A stretch of DNA of 51,902 nucleotides from Candidatus Methanoperedens sp. (GCA_023249105.1 JAHFDG010000025.1:1-51902); one strand, 5' to 3'; counted from the stretch's first letter, positions 1 to 7,390 are shown. A program made the numbers and translations. Notes: a model not told the origin generated them from the sequence alone.

Positions 1-67
1 CCACTTGGAGATTTTTCCCTTCCCTATGGTTATTGTTCCAAAAAAAATAATGGATAATCAAAATGTC

Positions 68-96
68 TTGACAATAATCAAAAAGTCGAGTATTAT
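68..96 (+). promoter_or_regulatory. Sigma70-type promoter for the HNH gene
   Basis: TTGACA (68-73), a 17-base spacer and TATTAT (91-96) make a near-consensus promoter. The -10 box ends 7 bases before the ATG at 104, so the transcript would begin at or next to that ATG and be leaderless. The same geometry recurs at 41603-41638. No Shine-Dalgarno sequence lies in front of 104. Confidence 0.6.
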
Positions 97-103
97 TGCC
101 TCC

Positions 104-391
104 ATGCAGAAATTAAATTCAATTCCCCAGCGTATTTTACCTGTTGATCTTCGCAGAGGCGCCCCTGCCATACGGCGTATTGTCGGGAGGCACTTAACCA
201 AGATAAGAGAGCGGATAATACTTAGGGACGGTGCGGCGTGTCGGAAGTGCGGGAAGATGGTGGGGAGGTTGGAGGTGGATCATATTGTACCCCTTGCGCT
301 GGGGGGGCAGGAGTCGGATTTGAATAGACAATTGTTATGTATTGCCTGCCATAAGTTGAAATCTGATCAGGAAGGGAAGGAACGCCAATGA
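104..391 (+). CDS. HNH endonuclease
   Basis: HNH family nuclease, probably the packaging-associated type often encoded beside phage terminases. The C-terminal half has the ββα-metal signature: CRKC, then LEVDHIVPLALGG, an N in DLNRQ, and CIAC. The frame is open upstream to a TTG at 5, but 104 is preferred because a near-consensus promoter (68-96) sits inside the upstream part and predicts transcription starting at 104. The 95-aa length suits small phage HNH proteins. It overlaps the downstream methyltransferase by four bases (ATGA), implying translational coupling. HNH proteins near terS/terL commonly support terminase cleavage in cos and pac phages; that role here is inferred from position. 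Confidence 0.82.
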   Translation: MQKLNSIPQRILPVDLRRGAPAIRRIVGRHLTKIRERIILRDGAACRKCGKMVGRLEVDHIVPLALGGQESDLNRQLLCIACHKLKSDQEGKERQ

Positions 392-1629
392 CCAAGCAAA
401 TTAAAGACCTTTGCCCCGCTCCATATAATCCCAGGATCATAACGGACAAGCAGCTATCCATGCTCAAAAAATCCATGCAGGAGTTCGGTGATTTGTCGGG
501 GATTGTTGTGAATGTGAAAACAGGGAACATGGTTGGAGGCCACCAGAGGGCAAAGCATTTTGATCCCTCATGGAAGATCGTCAAAGAAAAACATACCGAC
601 AAGGTGGGTACGGTTGCCATCGGCTATGCAGAAACTCCCTATGGCCGGTGGACGTATAGAGAAGTCGATTGGACGGAGGAGAAAGAGGCAGCGGGGAACA
701 TTGCTGCTAATCAGCACGGCGGTGATTTCGACATGCCAAAGCTGAAGGATATTATTATCACGCTCGACACCGGCGACTTGGATATGGAACTTTTGGGATT
801 CAATTCTCACGAGTTAGAGTTGATGATGACGGCGATACATTCTGATGAACCTGCCGACGCCGAACCGCAGATTGACCGGGCGGAGGAACTCAACAAAATT
901 TGGGGCGTGAAGATGGGTGATTTATTCACCATCGGCGACCATCGCATTTTGTGCGGCGATTCAACGAAGGCCGAGGACGTGGCGCGGGTGATGGGCGGAG
1001 AGAAGGCGGATGTCTTGTTTACTGATCCACCTTACGGGATAACCCTTATTCCAGGCAAACGGGGGAAGGTTGGCGGTGGCACGAAAGAATATCCGACAAC
1101 GACCTTTCAGGCGATTCAGGGTGACGACAAGCCGTTTGACCCCTCGCCGCTTTTAGGGATTGCGCCTGTCACGATTATTTGGGGCGGGAATTACTTCGCC
1201 GATAAATTGCCTGTCTCCCGGTGTTGGTTTATCTGGAATAAAAATCACGTGACCGACCGGACGTTTGCCGGGTGCGAGCTGGCATGGACAAACCTCGACC
1301 GTCATGCAAAGGTTTTCGATTGCACGTGGGATGGATGGACTAAGCAAGGCGAGAGTGGATCAAAAGTTCATCCATCGCAAAAGCCGGTTAAACTTTGCAC
1401 GGATATTCTTGCCGAGGTTCCTGGCGACATAATCGCCGACCCCTTCCTCGGATCGGGAACCAGTCTTATAGCATGCGAAAACTTAAAGAGACGTTGTTTT
1501 GGCATTGAGATTTCGCCTGCCTACGTTGCGGTTTGCCTTCAGCGTTTTGAAGATGCTTTTGGAATTAAAGGGACGCTTGTTCAGGACGCCTTCCCCGGCA
1601 TAGAAATCAAGAAGATCGAAAAGGAGTAA
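388..1629 (+). CDS. ParB-like/DNA adenine-or-cytosine-N4 methyltransferase
   Basis: Two-domain protein of 413 aa. Residues 1-130 resemble a ParB/Srx N-terminal domain (NPR near 14-16 and VGGHQRAK near 49-56). Residues 180-390 are a beta-class amino-methyltransferase: catalytic DPPYG at 213-217, HPSQKP at 328-333 and the SAM-binding DPFLGSGT at 351-358, in the motif order typical of N6-adenine or N4-cytosine enzymes. The product would methylate phage DNA, for protection from host restriction or to mark DNA for packaging. Its start overlaps the HNH stop. The gene looks more GC-rich than most of the window, consistent with separate acquisition. The recognition sequence cannot be read from the protein. 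Confidence 0.9.
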   Translation: MTKQIKDLCPAPYNPRIITDKQLSMLKKSMQEFGDLSGIVVNVKTGNMVGGHQRAKHFDPSWKIVKEKHTDKVGTVAIGYAETPYGRWTYREVDWTEEKEAAGNIAANQHGGDFDMPKLKDIIITLDTGDLDMELLGFNSHELELMMTAIHSDEPADAEPQIDRAEELNKIWGVKMGDLFTIGDHRILCGDSTKAEDVARVMGGEKADVLFTDPPYGITLIPGKRGKVGGGTKEYPTTTFQAIQGDDKPFDPSPLLGIAPVTIIWGGNYFADKLPVSRCWFIWNKNHVTDRTFAGCELAWTNLDRHAKVFDCTWDGWTKQGESGSKVHPSQKPVKLCTDILAEVPGDIIADPFLGSGTSLIACENLKRRCFGIEISPAYVAVCLQRFEDAFGIKGTLVQDAFPGIEIKKIEKE

Positions 1630-1632
1630 TCT

Positions 1633-2190
1633 ATGAAAGGCGGATATCGCCCGGGATCGGGAAGACCCTATGGGGCAAAAGATAGCAAGCCTCGGAAGAT
1701 GACAACTGCTGCTCTTAAAAAGACAGAGATGGAATCGGCGCGAATAAAAGATGAGCAGTGGGCAGCGCAAGTCGAGGCTGAACAAAATGAACAAGCTGAA
1801 CAAATAAAACAGCTTCTTACAATAGGCCAAAAGGCGAGGCTCAAGTTTTATCAGGAGTTCCTTATTAGGGCTGCCAATAAAGATAAGAAACAAAAGCCAT
1901 TATCCGTTATTGAAATGAGGATGATGGAAAAGATTGGGGAGGAATTAGCTGAGGCGACAAAGAAAGAGAAAGAGGAAATCACAACAAACAATCTCGAAGC
2001 CGGTGAGTATCTGTATCAAGTCTGGAATGATCCTAACATAGACCTCAATCTGCGTATTCGAGCTGCGGAAATTGTATTCAGGGTAGTTGGTGAAAAGAAA
2101 GGCAAGAAAGGTGAAGCGGGGGAGAAAGCGAAAAGTGCTGGTGCCGGAAAATTTAAAATGGGGAGATCCCCGTTGGCAGTAGTGAAATAG
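1633..2190 (+). CDS. Putative terminase small subunit
   Basis: 185-aa charged, mostly helical protein with AAGGAG upstream of its ATG. The N-terminal GGYRPGSGRPYGAKD segment is the basic glycine-arginine lead-in common to many phage terminase small subunits and other phage DNA-binding proteins. Residues 45-120 are predicted helical/coiled coil (EQNEQAEQIKQLL, KKEKEEI). The C-terminus is rich in Lys/Gly. Position between the HNH/methyltransferase pair and the large terminase supports a DNA-recognition role in packaging. Family assignment rests on context and the N-terminal motif, not on a full-length match. Confidence 0.6.
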   Translation: MKGGYRPGSGRPYGAKDSKPRKMTTAALKKTEMESARIKDEQWAAQVEAEQNEQAEQIKQLLTIGQKARLKFYQEFLIRAANKDKKQKPLSVIEMRMMEKIGEELAEATKKEKEEITTNNLEAGEYLYQVWNDPNIDLNLRIRAAEIVFRVVGEKKGKKGEAGEKAKSAGAGKFKMGRSPLAVVK

Positions 2191-2266
2191 ATGGGGAATA
2201 GTACCGCCAGCCATTATGGCAGATTGATAATTTAAGAAAATATAATTTTAACTATTTAACCAATAA

Positions 2267-2357
2267 TTTAACGCCACGCCTCACGCGCTGGCGCCACTAA
2301 AGTTGAAGAAAAAGTAACCAAGCCTGTCGCCAGTCGGCGTGCAGGCGTTAGTTAGCG
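2267..2357 (+). repeat. attC-like imperfect palindrome (copy A)
   Basis: About 90 bases starting TTTAACGCC and ending GCGTTAGTTAGCG. The two ends are imperfectly complementary (TAACGCC near 2269 pairs with GGCGTTA near 2344; CGCTGGCG pairs with CGCCAGTCGGCG), with a variable centre. It resembles copy D (42609-42697) in both arms (TAACGC...CGCTGG, CCAGTCGGYGT, GTTAGCG). It ends directly at the ribosome site of the next small gene. This is the organisation of an integron attC site, although GTTAGCG departs from the GTTRRRY core consensus. Confidence 0.5.
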
Positions 2358-2367
2358 GAGGGCAGAT

Positions 2368-2580
2368 ATGTACATCACCCTAGAATTGGTAGCCCGATTC
2401 GTTGATGAAAAGAAAATCATGAAAACGCTCAAGGCAGCATATTATGATCACAGCCTCCTTGGGGCTGCTGTAGCTACTTTGGAAATAGCTGGTGAACGAA
2501 TTCCGCTACGATTTTCAGGGGATGCCATCGAAACACATGAGATTCACTATAAGACTGCGCGCTACAGGTTGATCCGATAA
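2368..2580 (+). CDS. Small hypothetical protein between terS and terL
   Basis: 70 aa, no family recognised. ATG at 2368 follows GGAGG (2357-2361) that directly abuts the attC-like element. The sequence is a mix of helix and beta with no Cys and no membrane segment. Placement between the two terminase genes, with an attC-like palindrome in front, is what an inserted gene cassette would look like. Nothing in the sequence gives a function. Confidence 0.6.
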   Translation: MYITLELVARFVDEKKIMKTLKAAYYDHSLLGAAVATLEIAGERIPLRFSGDAIETHEIHYKTARYRLIR

Positions 2581-2654
2581 CGCGGAATTGAGCCTCGCAG
2601 TTAATAGGTCAATACCCGAACCAACATCATTCACCCTAAAGGATGCAAGATGCT

Positions 2655-4373
2655 ATGAAATGGAGTACGGCATGCCCGAATTGGCAAGAACGAATCTTTA
2701 CGGGCGAATCATTAATGCCATGCCCGCCATTGTTTCCAGATGAGGCCTCCGCTGCCCTTGCTGTTTTCAAAGAACTTCGCCTTGTCGATGTATTAGGCCG
2801 CCCGACGCTTGGAGAGGCCGGTCGTCAATGGCTATTCGACTTTGTCGCCTCTATCTTTGGTTCTTATGATGCTGATGCAGGAAGGAGACTGATATCAGAG
2901 TATTTTTTACTAATCAGCAAAAAAAATAGCAAATCAACCGGAGCAAGCGCCATCATGCTCACTGCGTTAGTCCTCAACTGGCGACAAAGTGCTGAATTTC
3001 TTATACTTTCTCCGACTGTAGAAATTGCCACAAATTCATTCAATCCCGCCCGCGACATGATTAAGGCAGACCAAGAATTATCTGACTTGATGCACGTACA
3101 GGATCATTTAAGAATGATCACTCATAGGGGGACAGGGGCAACGCTTAAGATTGTGGCAGCGGATTCTGAGACGGTCGGTGGGAAGAAGGCAACTGGCATC
3201 CTGATTGACGAGGCTTGGTTGCTTGGCAAGCGCAATAACGCCGAGAATATGCTCCGTGAAGCTTGCGGTGGTCTTGCCTCACGTCCTGAAGGATTTGTAA
3301 TCTGGCTTACCACTCAATCAGACGAGGCTCCGGCAGGAATATTCAAGCAGAAACTTGACTATGCAAGGGGTGTTAGAGATGGCATAATTAAAGATAATAG
3401 TTTCCTCCCAGTACTCTATGAATGGCCAAAAAAGATGTTGGATGAAAAAGCATATCTTGACCAGAAGTATTGGCATTTAACGAATCCGAATCTCGGGGCA
3501 TCTGTTGATGTGAAATTCTTAGAGAGGGAATTTTTTAAAGCGCAGGAAAGCGGTGAAGGTAGCATGCAGGGATTCCTCGCCAAACATCTTAACGTAGAGA
3601 TGGGTTTGTCTCTTAAATCACAGAGATGGGCAGGGGCTGACTTTTGGGAGGATGCAGGTGGGGATGTAACCTTAGACTCTATCCTTCAACGCTGCGAAGT
3701 AATTGAAATCGGGATCGATGGTGGCGGGCTGGACGATTTACTTGGGTTGGCTGTCTTAGGCAGGGAATCAGGTAATGGTAACTGGTTACTCTGGATACAT
3801 GCCTGGTGCCATAAGATAGCATTGGAACGACGGAAGTCCGAAGCACCCAAGTACCGCGACTTCGAGAAGGATGGCGACTTATCTATAATGGAGATGACCG
3901 AAGAGGGCATTAAGGAAGTTGGTGATATTGTTAGAAAGATTGATGCTTCAGGGTTGCTTGACCGGATTGGAGTTGATCCTTCCGGAATTGGGCTTATAGC
4001 TGATGAATTAGAGGCCGGTGACGAACAAGGTAACGGTAAAATAGAACATGATCGGATAGTCGGCATCCCGCAAGGATGGCGATTAAATGGGGCTATCAAG
4101 ACAATGGAAGTCAAGGTAGCTGGTAAAAGTATCATTCACGGCAATCAGCGGTTAATGGCGTGGTGTGTGGGCAATGCGAGGGTAGAGCCACGAGGAAATG
4201 CTATATCTATCACCAAGCAAGCGAGCGGTACAGGGAAGATTGACCCAGTGATGGCTTCACTGAACTGTTGTGCCTTGCTTGGAATGAATCCCGAAGCCAA
4301 GAATAATAGATCTAAGTTTACCGGTCAGTCTGAGGCGGAAATGTTAGAAGGAATGGTGATAGGAAGGATGTGA
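2655..4373 (+). CDS. terL: Terminase large subunit
   Basis: DNA-packaging motor with ATPase and nuclease domains. Numbered from the upstream ATG at 2643: an atypical Walker A, SKKNSKSTG (92-100); Walker B, GILIDEAW (185-192); a WLTTQS coupling motif near 221; and the RNase H-like nuclease with acidic IGIDGGGLDD (about 357-366) and IGVDPSG (about 442-448). Length (572-576 aa) is normal for the Terminase_1/YmfN-like family. AAAGG at 2638-2642 touches the ATG at 2643, so the in-frame ATG at 2655 has the more usual spacing and is used here; 2643 remains possible. It anchors the start of the head module. Confidence 0.95.
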   Translation: MKWSTACPNWQERIFTGESLMPCPPLFPDEASAALAVFKELRLVDVLGRPTLGEAGRQWLFDFVASIFGSYDADAGRRLISEYFLLISKKNSKSTGASAIMLTALVLNWRQSAEFLILSPTVEIATNSFNPARDMIKADQELSDLMHVQDHLRMITHRGTGATLKIVAADSETVGGKKATGILIDEAWLLGKRNNAENMLREACGGLASRPEGFVIWLTTQSDEAPAGIFKQKLDYARGVRDGIIKDNSFLPVLYEWPKKMLDEKAYLDQKYWHLTNPNLGASVDVKFLEREFFKAQESGEGSMQGFLAKHLNVEMGLSLKSQRWAGADFWEDAGGDVTLDSILQRCEVIEIGIDGGGLDDLLGLAVLGRESGNGNWLLWIHAWCHKIALERRKSEAPKYRDFEKDGDLSIMEMTEEGIKEVGDIVRKIDASGLLDRIGVDPSGIGLIADELEAGDEQGNGKIEHDRIVGIPQGWRLNGAIKTMEVKVAGKSIIHGNQRLMAWCVGNARVEPRGNAISITKQASGTGKIDPVMASLNCCALLGMNPEAKNNRSKFTGQSEAEMLEGMVIGRM

Positions 4374-4406
4374 TTTTAACCATTTAACCAAAAAGGAGAA
4401 TTAATC

Positions 4407-4661
4407 ATGGGAGAAGCAGCAAGACGAATGAAGTTAGGTCAATATCCGAACCAGCATCACGCACCACAACCTCAGCAGATTCAAGTTGACCTGAAAGATG
4501 CTACCCCGAAATTATGTTCATGTGGCGGTAAGTTCTTCCAATCGGCAATTGTGTGTTATACTGTGTCGGCATTGATATCGCCAACCGGCCAGGAATTGTT
4601 AGCTCAGCAGCCGGTTCTCATGTGCGTAGACTGCCATAAAGTAATGGAAATAGGTAAATAA
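4407..4661 (+). CDS. Small zinc-binding phage protein
   Basis: 84 aa, preceded by AAAAAGGAG. The N-terminal 30 residues are Gln/His/Pro-rich and probably disordered. The rest carries CSCGG (about 38-42) and CVDCHK (about 74-79), a plausible four-Cys zinc ribbon. Proteins of this type are common as unnamed genes near phage terminases. No enzymatic motif is visible. Confidence 0.7.
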   Translation: MGEAARRMKLGQYPNQHHAPQPQQIQVDLKDATPKLCSCGGKFFQSAIVCYTVSALISPTGQELLAQQPVLMCVDCHKVMEIGK

Positions 4662-4671
4662 AAAGGGGATT

Positions 4672-4890
4672 ATGCGAAAAGGGATAGTTAATATATCAAA
4701 ACATTTCTTACAAAATTGTCTTGGTTTTCCACCAGATTGGAATATTGAATCAATGGAATTAAATAAACGAGGGGATGTATTTATTGCGGTTATATCTGGT
4801 TCTGATTTTCCCGAAGCAATCCCGATGAAAGAATGTAGTTTGATATATCATAAAGAATCATTTCATGTTGAAGTTAAGGCAAGAGAATAG
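4672..4890 (+). CDS. Hypothetical protein
   Basis: 72 aa starting 10 bases after the previous stop, with AAAAGGGG as ribosome site. Predicted alpha/beta, with one Cys near residue 16 and one near 54. No family recognised. Same operon as the flanking small genes. Confidence 0.6.
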   Translation: MRKGIVNISKHFLQNCLGFPPDWNIESMELNKRGDVFIAVISGSDFPEAIPMKECSLIYHKESFHVEVKARE

Positions 4891-4928
4891 GTAAATAACC
4901 ACAATAATTACCAAAAAAGGAGAGTAAA

Positions 4929-5222
4929 ATGGCATCAAAACCGTCTATTGCATCACCTATTACAAAGCCCACCCCTGTTCCAGACCCCGTTGTTGCCACT
5001 GATCCTCCTGTTACTGATCCCCCCTCTGTTACCGACCTTCCTACCAAGAAACTCTTGCGTGTAAGCGAGGCCGCTCAATATTTTGGCGTTCACGAACGTA
5101 CCATTCGCCTTTGGATTGAACATGGACATTTACAAGCGGAGAAACCAGTGGGAACGGTGTTCATATCAAGGGAGAGTATTAAGAATTTCCGGTTGATGGG
5201 GAGAAGAGTGGTGGAAGATTAA
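4929..5222 (+). CDS. HTH excisionase/MerR-like DNA-binding protein
   Basis: 97 aa with AAAAAGGAG upstream. Residues 1-40 form a Pro/Thr/Asp-rich repeat (PVVATDPPVTDPPSVTDLP) that is probably an unstructured arm. Residues 42-90 are a winged helix-turn-helix of the HTH_17 type: LRVSEAAQYFGVHERTIRLW, then a wing GTVFISRESI. This fold occurs in phage excisionases and regulators. No integrase is seen nearby, so a regulatory or packaging-recognition role is more likely than excision. Confidence 0.75.
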   Translation: MASKPSIASPITKPTPVPDPVVATDPPVTDPPSVTDLPTKKLLRVSEAAQYFGVHERTIRLWIEHGHLQAEKPVGTVFISRESIKNFRLMGRRVVED

Positions 5223-5293
5223 AATAAACGTTGGAGAGTGGTTAATAAAAATATATCAAGACTAAAAAGATTGAATCCAGCCTAAAATAATTC

Positions 5294-5322
5294 TTGACAA
5301 ATCATTATTACCTATGATAGGT
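5294..5322 (+). promoter_or_regulatory. Promoter with overlapping palindromic operator
   Basis: TTGACA (5294-5299) is followed by a perfect 13-base palindrome ACCTATGATAGGT (5310-5322), which covers the expected -10 region; the -10 itself (GATAGG or ATAGGT, at 16-17 bases) is weak. A protein dimer bound to the palindrome would block RNA polymerase. It sits 8 bases before the small zinc-ribbon gene that leads the tas-like unit. Confidence 0.5.
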
Positions 5323-5330
5323 AACAAACC

Positions 5331-5447
5331 ATGAGGAAATTGAAATGTATTAAATGTGGTTATGAATGGACACCAAGGGTGGATGAAGTTAAACGCTGCC
5401 CACGGTGCAAGACGCATTATTGGAGGATAGAGAAAGAAAAGAAGTAA
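5331..5447 (+). CDS. Small zinc-ribbon protein, first gene of the tas-like unit
   Basis: 38-aa ORF: ATG 5331, TAA 5445-5447. CIKCGYEW (6-13) and CPRCK (23-27) form a rubredoxin-like CxxC...CxxC zinc ribbon of the kind seen in tiny phage nucleic-acid-binding proteins. It lies between an apparently regulated promoter and the tas-like gene (33-base gap), so the two are probably co-transcribed. No clear Shine-Dalgarno is visible, and the start lies close to the predicted transcript start. It could regulate the unit or assist guide-RNA binding; neither is shown. Confidence 0.6.
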   Translation: MRKLKCIKCGYEWTPRVDEVKRCPRCKTHYWRIEKEKK

Positions 5448-5479
5448 AAACAATTTAATAAGAAAAGGAAGGTGTCGAG

Positions 5480-6337
5480 ATGACAAACGAAGAGCAAGTA
5501 CAGTATTTGAATTTCTTAGTAAAAGAGTACATCGGTGTAACCAAACTAATCGCATCCACCAAGCAGAGATTGCAATCACTCCCCGGAGAAGACCGAGATG
5601 CAGAGTTTGATACTTTGCTTAAAGGTCAGAACCACGAAACTGGCCTCGAAACCATCAAAGGCCGTATCAACCGTGAGTTAGAGAAGGAGATCAAGTCATG
5701 GGATGTGTGGGAACTCTGGGCAAAGAACATCCCAGGAATCGGTGCCTACATCGCAGCCCAGTTGATTATTCTGTTCTACTATCGGTTTGTGCCGGTTTGC
5801 AAGGATTGTGGTGGTTCACTGGTCAAGGGTGATAAGGAAACCGAAACCGGTAAGGTAATCAAAACGCTTATCTGCTCCAAGTGCAACAAGGTCGCCAAGG
5901 AAGGGCTGCTCAATCACAAACTCGAATATAAGGATTTCCCTACAATCTCAAAATGGTGGGCATACATGGGGCGGCATACGGTTGATGGTGTCATGCCTAA
6001 GCGTAAGGCCGGGGTTGTGTCTAATTGGTCAACGGTAGGCCGGACATTAGGTTTCCATATTGGCGACCAGTTTAACCGGCAACAGGATGACCACCCCTAC
6101 AAAGCAATTCTTAACACCCGCAAACTCAAACGGCAGAAAGACCACCCCGAATGGTCGAAGGGGCATGTTCATAATGCCGCCAAGAACGAGACGGTGAAAA
6201 TATTCCTGACTCACTGGTGGACAGTGGCGAGGACGTTGGAAGGTAAACCGGTATCAGAACCTTACGTGGGTGCGTTGATGGGGCATACAAATATTATTAA
6301 GCCTTTTTATTGGAATGGTGTTGATGGGGACAAGTAG
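5480..6337 (+). CDS. tasA: TIGR-associated (Tas) protein, nuclease-less TasA type; IS110 Transposase_20-related
   Basis: 285 aa. Residues 1-80 are helical and charged. NIPGIGAYIAAQLI (83-96) is the helix-hairpin-helix that opens the IS110 C-terminal (Transposase_20) domain. FPTISKWWAYMGRH (153-166), KAGVVSNWSTVGRTLGFHIGDQF (interrupted reading, about 176-198) and HVHNAAKNETVKIFLTHWW (229-247) continue that domain. A four-Cys zinc ribbon (C107, C110, C132, C135) is inserted between helices. The IS110 N-terminal DEDD/RuvC-like domain is absent, and there is no HNH or RuvC, so this is not a complete transposase. Tas proteins are known to combine a Nop/IS110-like guide-RNA-binding domain with an optional nuclease; TasA lacks the nuclease. 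The 36-bp TIGR-like array begins 12 bases after the stop codon. Likely role: RNA-guided DNA binding without cleavage. The Tas assignment is inference from domain plus array; the IS110-like domain itself is clear. Confidence 0.8.
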   Translation: MTNEEQVQYLNFLVKEYIGVTKLIASTKQRLQSLPGEDRDAEFDTLLKGQNHETGLETIKGRINRELEKEIKSWDVWELWAKNIPGIGAYIAAQLIILFYYRFVPVCKDCGGSLVKGDKETETGKVIKTLICSKCNKVAKEGLLNHKLEYKDFPTISKWWAYMGRHTVDGVMPKRKAGVVSNWSTVGRTLGFHIGDQFNRQQDDHPYKAILNTRKLKRQKDHPEWSKGHVHNAAKNETVKIFLTHWWTVARTLEGKPVSEPYVGALMGHTNIIKPFYWNGVDGDK

Positions 6338-6349
6338 CGAGATTCCTTC

Positions 6350-6646
6350 TGAAACCCAATTGACGATTGCGAGCGAATGTGAACCTGAAACCCATTGAAC
6401 TGGTGTGAACGATAATCCGGCTGAAACCCAGAAGGTCAGTGTGAACGAACCTTAATCTGAAACCCATCGGGCGGGTGTGAACGAGAACCACGTTGGAACC
6501 CATATGTGTAATGTGAACGAAATGTTCGGTGAATCCCATGAATCCGCTGTGAACGAGGCAAGCGCTGAAACCCAAGATCCGGTTGTGAACGAAAGAAAGG
6601 ATGAAACCCAGTTTGCAGTTGTGAGTGAGAAAATTATTTAACCCCA
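6350..6646 (+). repeat. TIGR-like array: eight 36-bp units with paired 9-nt spacers
   Basis: Eight consecutive units begin at 6350, 6386, 6422, 6458, 6494, 6530, 6566 and 6602, all exactly 36 bp. Each unit is TGAAACCCA, 9 variable bases, TGTGAACGA, 9 variable bases. Five of seven internal first blocks and six of six internal second blocks are perfect. The end units are degenerate (TGCGAGCGA in unit 1, TGTGAGTGA in unit 8), and a half-repeat TTAACCCCA (6638-6646) closes the array. All sixteen spacers differ. Example pairs: ttgaactgg/taatccggc and tcgggcggg/gaaccacgt. Conservation includes wobble positions of every reading frame and the forward frame has stops, so this is not protein-coding. 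A 36-nt unit with two guides of about 9 nt is the signature of tigRNA arrays. TGTGAACGA and (C)TGA recall box C and box D. Confidence 0.88.
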
Positions 6647-6704
6647 ATGTTATGATGCGTAACTTATTAACCCTTTAACTATTACCCTAAAAGGAGAGAT
6701 TCCT

Positions 6705-7367
6705 ATGAAAGCACCAGCAAAGCCAGCAGTTAAAGTTCCAACTAAGTACGATGCCCTCACAATAGCTGAACTTGAAGGCAGCGTAGAAAAGATGTTCACC
6801 CTATCCCGTGAGTCGCAGAAGGAAATGTATTGCGTTCTTGAGTATCTCCGTACCTCCAACCGGTTCAAGGAGAATACTCGCTACAAGAAATCATCCTTCT
6901 GGGAATACCTCGAAGATCGGTTCACTATCCGGCAGGGAACCTACCGTGAAAACGTGCGAGCATTTGTAAAATTCCCTGATTTTGCGGTAGAGTACGGAAC
7001 CGGCCTTGTAACTGCTATCGAAGGCAAGTGCGGCAATCTAAAAACCGCCAAGGTAATTGCCGAGATAATCAAGGAAGAAGCAGCCCACAAGAAGCCCCTT
7101 AACCGGATGGCAATTCAATCCATCATCGACAAACACGCCAAGCCGCGTATCGAAAAAGTAATTACCGATTGGAAAGCGATGTTTGAATCTGAATCTGCTC
7201 GGCATGAGATAACCAAAAACAACCTCAAGATAGCATTGGCGGAAATCAAAGAGTTGCATGAACAGGTTGAAAAACTCAAGGCCACTGCGCAGAAGTTTGG
7301 TGAGATGCGTGATTTGTTTGCTAAACATGATTGGGCGATAGCGGGAGATCGTAGTTTGCAAGTATAG
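6705..7367 (+). CDS. Helical coiled-coil protein downstream of the TIGR-like array
   Basis: 220 aa, ATG after AAAAGGAG. Residues 1-15 are Ala/Lys/Pro-rich. Residues 20-110 are helical with a possible DNA-binding helix-turn-helix (SSFWEYLEDRF...GTYRENVRAFVKF). Residues 160-205 form a clear coiled coil (ALAEIKELHEQVEKLKATAQ). It shares the expression direction of the tas-like gene and lies 59 bases beyond the end of the array, with no visible terminator between them. Family not recognised; it vaguely resembles phage proteins of the DUF3102/ParB-helper kind. It may be a partner of the array or simply the next phage gene. Confidence 0.75.
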   Translation: MKAPAKPAVKVPTKYDALTIAELEGSVEKMFTLSRESQKEMYCVLEYLRTSNRFKENTRYKKSSFWEYLEDRFTIRQGTYRENVRAFVKFPDFAVEYGTGLVTAIEGKCGNLKTAKVIAEIIKEEAAHKKPLNRMAIQSIIDKHAKPRIEKVITDWKAMFESESARHEITKNNLKIALAEIKELHEQVEKLKATAQKFGEMRDLFAKHDWAIAGDRSLQV

Positions 7368-7390
7368 AAAATGAATAGCGACTTTACGTT

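Noticed and set aside
5480-6337. Complete IS110 insertion sequence
   Set aside because: The N-terminal DEDD/RuvC-like domain is missing, no element ends or bridge-RNA-like flank were identified, and the gene is embedded in a phage operon.
6325-6640. Plus-strand reading of the array as a 12-residue repeat protein (ETQ...VNE)
   Set aside because: Two in-frame stops (TGA, TAA) interrupt it, and invariant T at wobble positions shows DNA- or RNA-level constraint.
6350-6646. CRISPR array
   Set aside because: Repeats are 9 bases, two kinds alternate, spacers are 9 bases, and no cas genes are present; the pattern fits TIGR rather than CRISPR.
6297-6647. Minus-strand ORF of 116 aa with a 12-residue repeat (LGF/MGF...VH)
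   Set aside because: It is the reverse reading of the 36-bp array. It has only a TTG start without ribosome site, and conservation follows the DNA blocks, not codon positions.
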